From assembly GCF_024707485.1 (NCBI RefSeq), contig NZ_CP102602.1, positions 310,001-374,000 on the forward strand: a DNA stretch of 64,000 nt, given 5' to 3'. This document shows, in pieces, positions 56,766 through 64,000 of the stretch (positions within the stretch are counted from its first letter, which is position 1; every line of letters begins with the position of its first letter). The DNA comes from Thermococcus thermotolerans (GTDB lineage: Archaea; Methanobacteriota_B; Thermococci; Thermococcales; Thermococcaceae). Position numbers and translations under genes: made by a program. The notes under the pieces are model-generated. The model made no database searches and was not told the DNA's origin. It saw nothing but the letters and a program-made list of their open reading frames with translations.

Positions 56766-57048
56766 TTTTTGTTTTTCCTCTGGGGCCCCTCCCTTATGAC
56801 TAGAGGATGTCAGACTTTTGCTTTTTCTGCTGCTTCTCTCAGTCTTAATAGCCCAACATCTACGTCTGTTGGTGCGGCTATCTTGATACAGTAAGAAAAA
56901 TCCTTTTTTGGCCTGCATCCTGGGGATAACGCTATCTTCTTCGTTCTCGGCTCTTCACAATGAACGCTGAACCGAGAGAGAAAAGATAACCCTGACCTTC
57001 GTTGTTCAATAAGAAAAAGAACACATGATTTCAAAAGTATGGTGGCTC

Positions 57049-57780
57049 TCAGGCAAACACCGCCTTGTAGAGTCCGATGAGGACACCGTCAACCTCACAG
57101 TGCAGTCCGAGGGGCCGGACTTCCGCGTTTTTAAAGACCCGCAGGCCCATCTCCCGTATCTCTTCTGTTGAAAACCCGAGGTGTGTGTCCTTCAGCGTCT
57201 CCCTGAACTCATCGTGCCTGTGCTTGAGGACGTCGATTATGACGACCTTTCCACCCTCGGCCAGCACGTCTCTCATGCTCTCCAGGACGGCCTCCGGGTT
57301 TAGGAAGTGGTGGAATGCGAGGGTGGAGACAACCACGTCAAACTCCTCCGGCACGTTGAGGCCGTAGTGCTCGTTGGCTATCCTTATTGACTCCCCAATC
57401 TTCTCGGCAACGCCCCAGATGGGTGTTATTCCCTTTTCATTGAGCCTCTTCAGCATGCTGGGCGTTATGTCGAAGCCGTAGACCTCGACTTTTATGCCCT
57501 TCTCCTCAAGCTTTTCCTTTACGCGCTCCGTGAAAAAGCCCGAGCCGGCCGCGACGTCGAGTATGCGCACCCCTTTTCTCCCAAGCTTTAGGACCTCCCG
57601 CACTATCTCTTCCACGAGCCGGTCTATGCACTCGTCCCTGAGGTAGTCCCTCACGATGTCGTCCCTCTCAGGCGCTTCCGTCTCAAAGTACTCTATCTGC
57701 TCCACAAGCTCGTTTATGTCCTCCTCGCCAAATCCAAGCTTCTCCAGGAACGTCCTAATCTCTTCGATGCCAGGTATCAT
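57049..57780 (-). CDS. SAM-dependent methyltransferase of the transsulfuration operon
   Basis: A 243-residue class I methyltransferase: VRILDVAAGSGFFTERVKEK (motif I), VEVYGFDITPSMLKRLNEKG (motif II) and VVVSTLAFHHFLNPEAVLES (motif IV), then GKVVIIDVLKH. The N-terminal 70 residues are helical. The gene overlaps the PLP-enzyme gene (ATGA). In Bacillus a SAM methyltransferase (YrrT) is encoded with cystathionine beta-synthase and gamma-lyase, so a role in SAM/homocysteine recycling is plausible here by analogy. Confidence 0.85.
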   Translation of the reverse strand: MIPGIEEIRTFLEKLGFGEEDINELVEQIEYFETEAPERDDIVRDYLRDECIDRLVEEIVREVLKLGRKGVRILDVAAGSGFFTERVKEKLEEKGIKVEVYGFDITPSMLKRLNEKGITPIWGVAEKIGESIRIANEHYGLNVPEEFDVVVSTLAFHHFLNPEAVLESMRDVLAEGGKVVIIDVLKHRHDEFRETLKDTHLGFSTEEIREMGLRVFKNAEVRPLGLHCEVDGVLIGLYKAVFA

Positions 57781-58934
57781 TTTCTCACCGCCTCAAAGCC
57801 CCTCTCAAGATCCTCGATTAGGTCATCAACGTCCTCTATTCCCACCGAGACCCTGATAAGGGAGTCCTTTATGCCGACCTTCTCCCTCTCCTCCCTTGGA
57901 ACCGATGCGTGGGTCATTATGGCTGGGAGCTCTATGAGCGACTCGACACCGCCGAGGCTTTCAGCCAAGGCGAATATCTCAAGGCTCTCCACGAACCTTA
58001 CCGCCTCCTCAAGCCCACCCTTGAGTTCGAATGAGAGCATTCCTCCGAAGCCCCTCATCTGCCTCCTTGCGAGTTCGTGCTGCGGGTGGGAAGGCAGGCC
58101 GGGGTAGTAGACCCTCTCAACCAGCGGGTGCTCCTCAAGATACCTTGCTATCGTCATGGCGTTCCTCTCGTGCCTCTCCATCCTGACGGCGAGGGTTTTG
58201 ATGCCCCGCATTACCAGCCAGGAGTCAAAAGGTGACAGAATTGCTCCAACCGCGTTCTGGTGGAACTTGAGCCTCTCATAAATCTCGTCGTCGTTCACCA
58301 TCACAGCCCCGCCGACAACGTCGGAGTGGCCGCCGAGGTACTTGGTGACGCTGTGGAGGACTATATCTGCACCTAAGTCAAGGGGGTTCTGGAAGTAGGG
58401 GCTCGCGAAGGTGTTATCCACGACCACGATTAGGCCTCTCTCGTGGGCAATCTCGGAGATTGCCCTTATGTCCGCGAGCTTGAGGAGGGGGTTCGTGGGC
58501 GTTTCGAGCCAGACCATCCTTGTGTTCTCCCTTATCGCCCTCCTCACGTTCTCGGGCTCCCTCGCATCAACGTAGGTGAACTCGATGCCGAAGCGCTCCA
58601 TCACCTGGTTGAAGAGCCTCTTCGTCCCGCCGTAGAGGTCGTCAAAAGCAACCACATGGTCGCCCTTCTTCAGCAACGCCAGGAGTATCGTGGACTCAGC
58701 GGCGAGGCCTGAGGAGAACGCCAGCCCGTACTTTGCGTTCTCAAGCGCCGCCAGCTTTCTCTCAAGTGCGTCCCTCGTGGGGTTGCCGCTCCTTGAGTAG
58801 ACGTAGCCCTCCTCGACCTCCCTTATGCTCCTCTTTGCGAAGGTGGTTGAGAGGTGGATTGGGGATACAACGTCGCCGTGCTGCATGCTCTCGGGCTCTT
58901 CACCGACGTGGATAGCTTTAGTTGAGAACCTCAT
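57777..58934 (-). CDS. Cystathionine gamma-lyase/synthase (PLP enzyme)
   Basis: A 385-residue PLP enzyme of the Cys/Met metabolism family. Seen: HLSTTFAKRSIREVEEGYVY, YSRSGNPTRDALERKLAALE, the cofactor loop AFSSGLAAESTILLALLKKG, VVDNTFASPYFQNPLDLGAD and the Schiff-base Lys in LHSVTKYLGGHSDVVGG. It cleaves cystathionine to cysteine or makes it from O-activated homoserine; the two are hard to separate by sequence. It lies between a cysteine synthase/CBS-like gene and a methyltransferase with ATGA overlaps, which supports a (reverse) transsulfuration role. Confidence 0.93.
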   Translation of the reverse strand: MRFSTKAIHVGEEPESMQHGDVVSPIHLSTTFAKRSIREVEEGYVYSRSGNPTRDALERKLAALENAKYGLAFSSGLAAESTILLALLKKGDHVVAFDDLYGGTKRLFNQVMERFGIEFTYVDAREPENVRRAIRENTRMVWLETPTNPLLKLADIRAISEIAHERGLIVVVDNTFASPYFQNPLDLGADIVLHSVTKYLGGHSDVVGGAVMVNDDEIYERLKFHQNAVGAILSPFDSWLVMRGIKTLAVRMERHERNAMTIARYLEEHPLVERVYYPGLPSHPQHELARRQMRGFGGMLSFELKGGLEEAVRFVESLEIFALAESLGGVESLIELPAIMTHASVPREEREKVGIKDSLIRVSVGIEDVDDLIEDLERGFEAVRK

Positions 58935-60103
58935 CTCAGCACCTCCAGAACCTTTTCATCGTCAACCTCGAAGCCGTTCGCGATGAGCCACTCGTCGTTG
59001 AAGACCTTCGTGAGGTAGTTCCTTCCGGTGTCAGGGAATATCACGACGACCTTCTTGCCCTCCACTCCTTTCTCCTTGAGGTACTTTACCGTCCCGTAGA
59101 GTGCCGCGCCCGATGAGCCGCCCGCCAGAATCCCCTCCTTCCTCGCGAGGAAGCGGGTCATTGCGAAGGCTTCCTGGTCGTTGACGACAACCATATCGTC
59201 AACGAGGCTTAAATCGACGGTTTCAGGGAGCAGATCTTCACCTATGCCCTCAACGAGGTAGGGGTGGGCCTTCTTGAGGGCCTCCTCAAGGCTCATTCCC
59301 TTCTTGACGAGGCTGTATATCGAACCGACCGGGTCAACGCCTATTATCTTTACGTCTTTTTTCCTCTCCTTGAGGTAGCGCCCGATTCCGGTTATCGTCC
59401 CGCCGGTGCCTATCCCCGCGAAGAGGTAGTCTATCTCCCCTCCGGTCTGCTCCCATATCTCCCTCGCGGTGGTCTCATAGTGTGCCAGGGGGTTGTACCT
59501 GTTGAAGTACTGGTTGGGGATGTAGGCGTAGGGCGTTTCTTCCACTTCCTCCTCAAGGATCGCCCTGAGCTCGTCGAGCCTCTCCTCATCAACAAGCTTC
59601 TGAACGTGCTCAACTATCTCCTTAAGCTCCTCCCGAGTTACTGCCCTTCCTTTCTTCCAGATGAGGTTCCTCACCGCCTCGGCCACCTTGTAGTAGGAGT
59701 TCGGGTCGCCTGGAGCCACAGCGGTGGGAGTCCTGATGACGAAGGCGCCCATGGCCTTTAGGAGGAGCTCCTTCTCGGTGCTCATCTTGTCCGGCATCGT
59801 GAAGACCGTCATGTACCCCTCGTCCGCCGCAACGAGGGCAAGGCCAACCCCAGTGTTGCCCGATGTGGGCTCGACTATCACGCCGCCCTCGACGATTTTG
59901 CCCTCTCTCTTTGCCCCTTCTATCATGTACTTGCCTATCCTGTCCTTTATGCTCCCTCCGGGGTTGAAGAATTCCACCTTGGCATAGAGCTCGTTTTTGA
60001 GGTTGAAGTATCTCTCTATCTTCCTCAGCCTCACGAGGGGTGTGTTGCCTATCGTCTGGACGATGTCGTTATAAATACCCAATTTTGTGTAATTTTCCAT
60101 CAT
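58931..60103 (-). CDS. Cysteine synthase / cystathionine beta-synthase-family PLP enzyme
   Basis: A 390-residue fold-type II PLP enzyme. Seen: VQTIGNTPLVRLRKIERYF, PGGSIKDRIGKYMIEGAKR (Schiff-base Lys in SIKDR), VEPTSGNTGVGLALVAADEG, GIGTGGTITGIGRYLKERKK and LAGGSSGAALYGTVKYLKEK. An insertion of about 55 residues around positions 160-215 lengthens it over bacterial CysK (about 310). Substrates may be O-acetylserine, O-phosphoserine or serine plus homocysteine; archaeal forms of this kind often use O-phosphoserine or act as CBS. ATG 60103 has GGTG 6 bases upstream. The first gene of its operon, with a TATA box at 60138-60151. Confidence 0.93.
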   Translation of the reverse strand: MMENYTKLGIYNDIVQTIGNTPLVRLRKIERYFNLKNELYAKVEFFNPGGSIKDRIGKYMIEGAKREGKIVEGGVIVEPTSGNTGVGLALVAADEGYMTVFTMPDKMSTEKELLLKAMGAFVIRTPTAVAPGDPNSYYKVAEAVRNLIWKKGRAVTREELKEIVEHVQKLVDEERLDELRAILEEEVEETPYAYIPNQYFNRYNPLAHYETTAREIWEQTGGEIDYLFAGIGTGGTITGIGRYLKERKKDVKIIGVDPVGSIYSLVKKGMSLEEALKKAHPYLVEGIGEDLLPETVDLSLVDDMVVVNDQEAFAMTRFLARKEGILAGGSSGAALYGTVKYLKEKGVEGKKVVVIFPDTGRNYLTKVFNDEWLIANGFEVDDEKVLEVLR

Positions 60104-60137
60104 ATTGCCCACCACCTGCTCATTTATGAATAGAACT

Positions 60138-60151
60138 GCATATATATACTT
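60138..60151 (-). promoter_or_regulatory. TATA box for the transsulfuration operon
   Basis: AAGTATATATATGC on the minus strand, about 40 bases before the ATG at 60103. The transcript would begin near 60120, just before the GGTGGTGG ribosome binding region. Confidence 0.55.
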
Positions 60152-60270
60152 TTCGGCATGAGAGCTGTCCTTTTGACGAAAGAAAAGATGATTCAGCCCT
60201 ATTTAACTGGAAGTTTGAAATAAACAGTTTTGGACAGAAATGGGAAATGAAATTTACAGCTCATTGGGTG

Positions 60271-61011
60271 CTACTCCTCAAAAAGCAACAGCCTTTTGGC
60301 CTGCTGGCTGGCCTTCCGGTATATCCTGCCGTCCTCCATGTAGAGTATCCTGTCCGCGAAGCCGAGTATCCTCGGGTCGTGGGTGGCTATAATCACACAC
60401 TTGCCGTCTTTCTTAGCCCTTTCGTGGATGAGCTTTATAACCTCCTTTCCGTTCTTTGAGTCGAGGTTTGCTGTGGGCTCGTCGGCTATTATGATGTCCG
60501 GGTCGGTTATCAGGGCCCTCGCCACGGCCACCCTCTGCTGTTCACCCCCTGAAAGCTCTGAGGGCCTGCTGTTGAGCCTGTCCCCCATATCCAGCTCTTC
60601 CAGGAGACCTTCTGCCCGCCTCATGGCCTCCTCCTTCTTTACGCCCTTAATCAGCAGGGGCACCATGACGTTCTCCACCGCCGTCAGCGCCTCCAGCAGG
60701 TTGGAGTGCTGGAATATGAAGCCCATCCTCTCAAGCCTGAGCCTCGCCAGCTCGTCCTGGGTGAGCCCCCTCAGCTCTATTGGCCTCCGGGGGTTTTCAG
60801 GGGGGTACAGTTTTATGCTCCCGGAGCTCGGCCTCAGAAGTCCGCTGAGCATGGTGAGGAGCGTCGTCTTCCCCGAACCGGATGGCCCCATAAGGAGAAC
60901 CACCTCTCCCCTCCTGAGGATAATGGACACGTTATCGACGGCCCTCACCGCGGTTCTGCCCGAACCGTAGACCTTGGTCAGGTTGGTTGCCCGTAAAATG
61001 GCCTCAGGCAT
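60271..61011 (-). CDS. ABC exporter ATP-binding protein (LolD/MacB-like)
   Basis: A 246-residue ABC ATPase: Walker A LLMGPSGSGKTTLLTMLSGL, LSGGEQQRVAVARALITDPD, DEPTANLDSKNG and THDPRILGFADRIL, the pattern of LolD/MacB-type ATPases. ATG 61011 follows GGTGGTCTTCA; its start overlaps the permease stop by a few bases. Works with the FtsX-type permease next door on an unknown cargo. Confidence 0.9.
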   Translation of the reverse strand: MPEAILRATNLTKVYGSGRTAVRAVDNVSIILRRGEVVLLMGPSGSGKTTLLTMLSGLLRPSSGSIKLYPPENPRRPIELRGLTQDELARLRLERMGFIFQHSNLLEALTAVENVMVPLLIKGVKKEEAMRRAEGLLEELDMGDRLNSRPSELSGGEQQRVAVARALITDPDIIIADEPTANLDSKNGKEVIKLIHERAKKDGKCVIIATHDPRILGFADRILYMEDGRIYRKASQQAKRLLLFEE

Positions 61012-62134
61012 TGAAGACCACCACCGGGTCAACTTTGTTGAGCCTCCTTATCGGGATCAGCGGCGCGGTCAGCCCCATGAGCAGAACCGCTGCGAAGGTT
61101 ATGCCCACTGTTGTGGGGTTCATCTCCACGAAGAACTCCGGGGCGAACCTGGGTACAAAGAGGGTGGCGAGCAGGGAGAGGCCGATGCCTGCGACAAAAC
61201 CGAGCAGGGTTATTATGGCCGCCTGCTCAAAGACTATCCTCCTCAAGAAGCTGTTCTGCGCCCCAATTGCCTTCAGTATCGCGTACTCCCTCATCTTCTC
61301 AACCGTCATTGTGTAGAGTGTGAGCCCTATGACCGCCGCTCCGATTATAAATCCTATGAACACCAGCGGGAAGAGTATGGAGTTGAAGCTCTCGTTTATG
61401 ACATCCTTGTGGTTCTGTATGAACCTCTCCTTCGTCAGTATCTCCACGGATACCCTCTTCTCCTTCAGCCTGTCCGTGATTTCCTTCGCCACATCGGCGG
61501 CGGGTCTGTCGCCGGAAAGCTGGACGAGGTAGTAGTTCACGTACTGAGTCGTCCCAAAAATCTCGGCGGCATCCTCGGTGGTAACGAAAATATACGGGTA
61601 AACAACCGCGAAAGTCCCCTTTGAGACCCCGACTATCCTCAGCTCCTTGTCTCCAATCTTAAGTGTCTGGCCGAGCTTCAGCCTGTTCCTTGTGAAAAAC
61701 ACCTGGTCCACCACGGCTTCACCCCTCTTTATCTCACCCGTGCCCCTGACTATGTCCCATGGGCCGCCGACCCCGCTGGTGGGGTCAAAGCCGGCTATGT
61801 AGACCGTCTTTTTCGCCCCGCTCGTTGGGACCTCTATTTGGACCGCCCTTCCTATGAGCTCGTGGACGCTCTTAACACCCTCCACGCTCTCTATGTCTCC
61901 TGCGAGCCCCCTGGGCAGGAGGGAATATGTGTGCCACAGGTCGTGGATGCCCTCCTGCCCCACCCAGAGGTCGGCGTCGGTATGCACGATGTAGTTCGTG
62001 CCGAGGGTCGTCATGCCGTAGTACACTCCGAGGAGTATTATGACAAGGGTCACCGAAAGGGCTACCCCGCCCACGCTTATCACCAGTCTGCCCCTATCGT
62101 GGAACAGGTTTTTCCTCGCTATCATCTTGATCAC
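61004..62134 (-). CDS. ABC exporter permease, MacB/FtsX family
   Basis: A 376-residue protein with one helix near the N-terminus (GRLVISVGGVALSVTLVIIL), a long extracytoplasmic domain (about residues 45-245) and three helices at the end (LVFIGFIIGAAVIGLTLYTM, FVAGIGLSLLATLFVPRF and the last, ending in the PIRRLNKVDPVVVF motif typical of the family). MREYAILKAIGA is the FtsX/MacB coupling motif. It probably extrudes a lipophilic compound or acts on membrane proteins. A methyltransferase gene precedes it with an overlap. Confidence 0.92.
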   Translation of the reverse strand: MIKMIARKNLFHDRGRLVISVGGVALSVTLVIILLGVYYGMTTLGTNYIVHTDADLWVGQEGIHDLWHTYSLLPRGLAGDIESVEGVKSVHELIGRAVQIEVPTSGAKKTVYIAGFDPTSGVGGPWDIVRGTGEIKRGEAVVDQVFFTRNRLKLGQTLKIGDKELRIVGVSKGTFAVVYPYIFVTTEDAAEIFGTTQYVNYYLVQLSGDRPAADVAKEITDRLKEKRVSVEILTKERFIQNHKDVINESFNSILFPLVFIGFIIGAAVIGLTLYTMTVEKMREYAILKAIGAQNSFLRRIVFEQAAIITLLGFVAGIGLSLLATLFVPRFAPEFFVEMNPTTVGITFAAVLLMGLTAPLIPIRRLNKVDPVVVFNA

Positions 62135-62751
62135 CCGGGGGGCTTTGTTGCAATTATAAGCTTTACAATATCAAAGAAGAGATTTTCCACCCTTTCCACT
62201 TTAAAACCCGCTTTTTTGATGTTGTCCTGGGTCTCCCTGATCATGGATGTGCCCAGCATGGTCTTCATAAACGGCTCCATCATGTAGAGGGGGAGGTTGA
62301 GAAGCTTTGACCTGCTCTTCATGTGCTCAAGGAATATGGCTTTCCCTCCGGGTTTCAGCACCCGATACGCCTCTTTCAGCCCCTTTATCGGGTCAGGCAC
62401 TGTGCAGAAGACGAAGGTGCTAACGACAGTGTCAAATGTGTCCTCTTCAAATTCAAGGTTCTGGACGTCCATATGCAGGAGCCTGACGTTTTTCAGGCCG
62501 AGTTCTCTTCTCCTTTTCTCCGCCTTTTCAAGCATGCCCCTGCTGAAGTCTATGGCAGTGACCTCGACGTTTTGGGGATAATAGGGGAGGTTCTTTCCGG
62601 TTCCGACGCCTATCTCAAGCACTTTCCCTTCTGCCAGAGAAAGGGCCCTGGCGCGGTACTTTGAAAACGTCCTCCTTTCCATTGGACTTTCAAAGAGGTC
62701 GTAGACCTTTGAAAACCTATCATACCTGCTGGCTATTTTTGAGGTATTCAT
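62131..62751 (-). CDS. SAM-dependent methyltransferase (UbiE/arsenite MT-like)
   Basis: A 206-residue methyltransferase: FSKVYDLFESPMERRTFSKY, KVLEIGVGTGKNLPYYPQNV (motif I), AIDFSRGMLEKAEKRRRELG, DTVVSTFVFCTVPDPIKGLK and VLKPGGKAIFLEHMKSRSKL. The pattern is that of the ubiquinone/menaquinone UbiE or phospholipid methyltransferases. It leads the operon with the MacB-like ABC exporter (ATGA overlap), so lipid or membrane-active product modification is likely. ATG 62751 chosen over TTG 62754. Confidence 0.88.
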   Translation of the reverse strand: MNTSKIASRYDRFSKVYDLFESPMERRTFSKYRARALSLAEGKVLEIGVGTGKNLPYYPQNVEVTAIDFSRGMLEKAEKRRRELGLKNVRLLHMDVQNLEFEEDTFDTVVSTFVFCTVPDPIKGLKEAYRVLKPGGKAIFLEHMKSRSKLLNLPLYMMEPFMKTMLGTSMIRETQDNIKKAGFKVERVENLFFDIVKLIIATKPPG

Positions 62752-62899
62752 CAAGTTACCCTCATGAAAACATTTGATTGGCCTTATCCTTTCATCCCTG
62801 AAAGATTTGGGGATGTCCTTTCACATTATGTCAATGGTAAGCCTATTATTCCTTCGGCCTCAATGTACAGATGGAAGCAAAATGAAGAGGTGATGCGAA

Positions 62900-63259
62900 A
62901 TGGAGTGGAAGTCCCTGTTTATCGGGCTCCTCATCGGAGCGCTCATAGCCGTTCCCCTCGGGATGGCTCACACTGGAGGATTCGATATAGCGGAGAGAAC
63001 CGGAAGCCGCTGGGGCTTCGGACCCATGGGTGGCTATGGTATGCATGGCGGCATGATGGGCTACGGCATGCACGGCATGATGGACGACGAGATGTACGCG
63101 CAGATGGAGGAGTACATGGCCAGCGGCAACTTCACCGAGATGCACGATGAGATGGAGCCCCTCATGGAGGAGTACATGACCCAGTACATGGGCGGGAACT
63201 GGCAGGAGATGCACGAGACCTGCGAGAAGTACATGGGCATAGATGAGGACAATGAGTGA
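62900..63259 (+). CDS. Met/Gly/His-rich membrane-anchored protein
   Basis: A 119-residue protein: signal anchor (WKSLFIGLLIGALIAVPLG), then a Met/Gly/His stretch (GGYGMHGGMMGYGMHGMMDD) and an acidic Met-rich helical tail (EMEPLMEEYMTQYMGG) with one Cys (HETCEKYMG). Such extracytoplasmic Met-rich segments bind Cu(I). GAGGTGAT precedes ATG 62900 at 5 bases. It precedes another anchored protein and a polytopic membrane protein on the same strand. Confidence 0.8.
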   Translation: MEWKSLFIGLLIGALIAVPLGMAHTGGFDIAERTGSRWGFGPMGGYGMHGGMMGYGMHGMMDDEMYAQMEEYMASGNFTEMHDEMEPLMEEYMTQYMGGNWQEMHETCEKYMGIDEDNE

Positions 63260-63307
63260 GTCCTCTCCCATTCTTTCACCTTTACCCGTTTTTGGTAGGG
63301 GAGAAAG

Positions 63308-63670
63308 ATGAAGCAGTACGCGATGGGTCTTCTCGTGGTTCTGCTGTCCGTTCTCCTGGCCGCGGCATACTATTCCACGGTCGGCCATGAAAAAAGACAG
63401 GACGTTTTTCACGGCGTCCTTGTTGAAGGACGGCCCCTGAATTCCACAAACGCCGTGGTTCTGGCGGATACCAACTGCACTCCGGATCAAACCGGCACAA
63501 GGCTCACCTGCACTGCGATAATAGACGCACACGGTGAGGTTCTCAAGGTCAGATACACCCACCCCATAGAAGTCCCGTGCCTCGCGAGGGGGGATAAGGT
63601 TAATATATCAATGAATTCAACTTCATCCGTGGAGATCGTGCGCCTTGGGGCACCATCCATGGAACACTAG
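63308..63670 (+). CDS. Small secreted or anchored protein with a cysteine pair
   Basis: A 120-residue protein with an N-terminal hydrophobic segment (AMGLLVVLLSVLLAAAYYS), then VFHGVLVEGRPLNSTNAVVL, a DTNCTPDQTGTRLTCTAIID pair of cysteines and IEVPCLARGDKVNISM. It looks like a small beta-type exported domain; three cysteines may bind metal. GGGGAG lies before ATG 63308. It lies between the Met-rich protein and the polytopic membrane protein. Confidence 0.65.
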   Translation: MKQYAMGLLVVLLSVLLAAAYYSTVGHEKRQDVFHGVLVEGRPLNSTNAVVLADTNCTPDQTGTRLTCTAIIDAHGEVLKVRYTHPIEVPCLARGDKVNISMNSTSSVEIVRLGAPSMEH

Positions 63671-63679
63671 GTGAAGCAT

Positions 63680-64000
63680 ATGCCGGTTTCGGACGCAATC
63701 CTGATGACCGCCGCGGATATACCGCTGGACTCCCTGAGCCAGGTGACGGAGTTCACCGGAGTTACATTCTCAATAATCGCCCTCGGAATCCTCAACGCCC
63801 TCCGGCCGTCAATATTCCTGATGATAGTGTTTCTCCTGTCGATGATAGCGCTGACGGACGAGAAGAGGGTTTTGAGGGTCGGCCTAGCGTTCACCGTCGG
63901 CGCGTTTCTTGGGTACTCGATAATAGCCGTTGCCCTCATGAACCTTCACACCAAGATACCCCTGCTTAGATACTTTGTGGTCGCCTTTGGAATAACCGTG
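63680..64000 (+). CDS. Polytopic membrane protein, CcdA-like, truncated by window end
   Basis: The first 107 residues of a longer protein: VTFSIIALGILNALRPSIFL, MIVFLLSMIALTDEKRVLRV, LAFTVGAFLGYSIIAVALM. The helix plus LNALRP loop is like the P-C-x-L-P region of CcdA-type proteins but lacks the cysteine there (N-A-L-R-P). GGTGAAGCAT precedes ATG 63680, which is 9 bases after the previous gene. It may be a thiol/metal transport membrane component; the family call is tentative because the C-terminal part is missing. Confidence 0.65.
   Translation, partial: MPVSDAILMTAADIPLDSLSQVTEFTGVTFSIIALGILNALRPSIFLMIVFLLSMIALTDEKRVLRVGLAFTVGAFLGYSIIAVALMNLHTKIPLLRYFVVAFGITV

Noticed and set aside
56810-57034. 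74-codon minus-strand frame in the gap after the Met/Cys-rich gene
   Set aside because: The last 35 codons look protein-like, but there is no ribosome site and no family; perhaps a relic. Not strong enough to list.
1-64000. tRNA, rRNA, CRISPR arrays and transposases
   Set aside because: I looked for these on both strands and found no tRNA-like cloverleaf, no direct-repeat arrays and no transposase motifs. A dedicated scan could still find a small RNA that I missed.

Overview
The window reads as a piece of a hyperthermophilic archaeal chromosome, almost certainly Thermococcales and probably Thermococcus. The signs are dense operons with ATGA/GTGA overlaps, GGAGGTGAT-type ribosome binding sites 4-6 bases before starts, archaeal TATA boxes of the TTTATAAA/CTATATAA kind, and peptide-fermentation enzymes (two-subunit 2-oxoacid and indolepyruvate ferredoxin oxidoreductases) next to SufBCD, archaeal ThiI, Feo and DUF302 proteins. 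I see no rRNA, tRNA, CRISPR array or transposase gene.

Layout. 1-6.7 kb (minus strand): peroxiredoxin, 2-oxoacid:ferredoxin oxidoreductase, a thiol-redox operon (CcdA-thioredoxin fusion, DsrE-like, DUF302), nitroreductase, methyltransferase. 6.8-16.2 kb (plus): E1-like enzyme and ThiI, ferritin, sufCBD, iorAB, a DUF998 protein. 16.3-21.1 kb: a large lipoprotein, a cytochrome b5-like membrane protein, an Lrp-type regulator with a cysteine tail, a flavin reductase and a second peroxiredoxin. 21.4-32.3 kb: metal genes (FTR1, HMA and YHS proteins, CadC-like regulator plus Cd/Zn ATPase, FeoB-Cys protein-FeoA) with visible operators. 32.4-39.6 kb: an accessory stretch with a regulator/Met-rich protein module, a broken arsenite permease, frameshifted secreted-protein genes and decayed fragments.

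40.3-48.3 kb is one apparent gene set: a long coiled-coil protein, three small charged helical proteins reminiscent of Snf7/ESCRT-III, a membrane-anchored Hanks-type kinase, a Vps4-like AAA ATPase with an MIT-like N-terminus, and a PP2C phosphatase. This looks like a phospho-regulated membrane-remodelling system. It is followed by a CopB-type copper ATPase.

50.5-55.0 kb (minus) is an AT-rich cluster that I read as a sactipeptide biosynthesis locus resembling thuricin CD. It has a 47-residue precursor with five cysteines spaced exactly every four residues, two radical SAM proteins, and an ABC permease and ATPase. The precursor gene is too short for ordinary gene calling. At 55.5-56.8 kb there is a SHOCT protein and a second copy of the regulator/Met-rich module, with promoter sequences matching the first copy. 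57-60.1 kb is a cysteine/transsulfuration operon (methyltransferase, cystathionine lyase/synthase, cysteine synthase/CBS). 60.3-64 kb holds a MacB-like ABC exporter with a methyltransferase, then a Met-rich membrane protein, a small anchored protein and the start of a polytopic membrane protein cut by the window end.

Two themes recur: metal and thiol chemistry (iron uptake, iron storage, Cd/Zn and Cu export, Met/His/Cys-rich small proteins, four or more thiol-redox enzymes), and three independent S-adenosylmethionine-linked loci.
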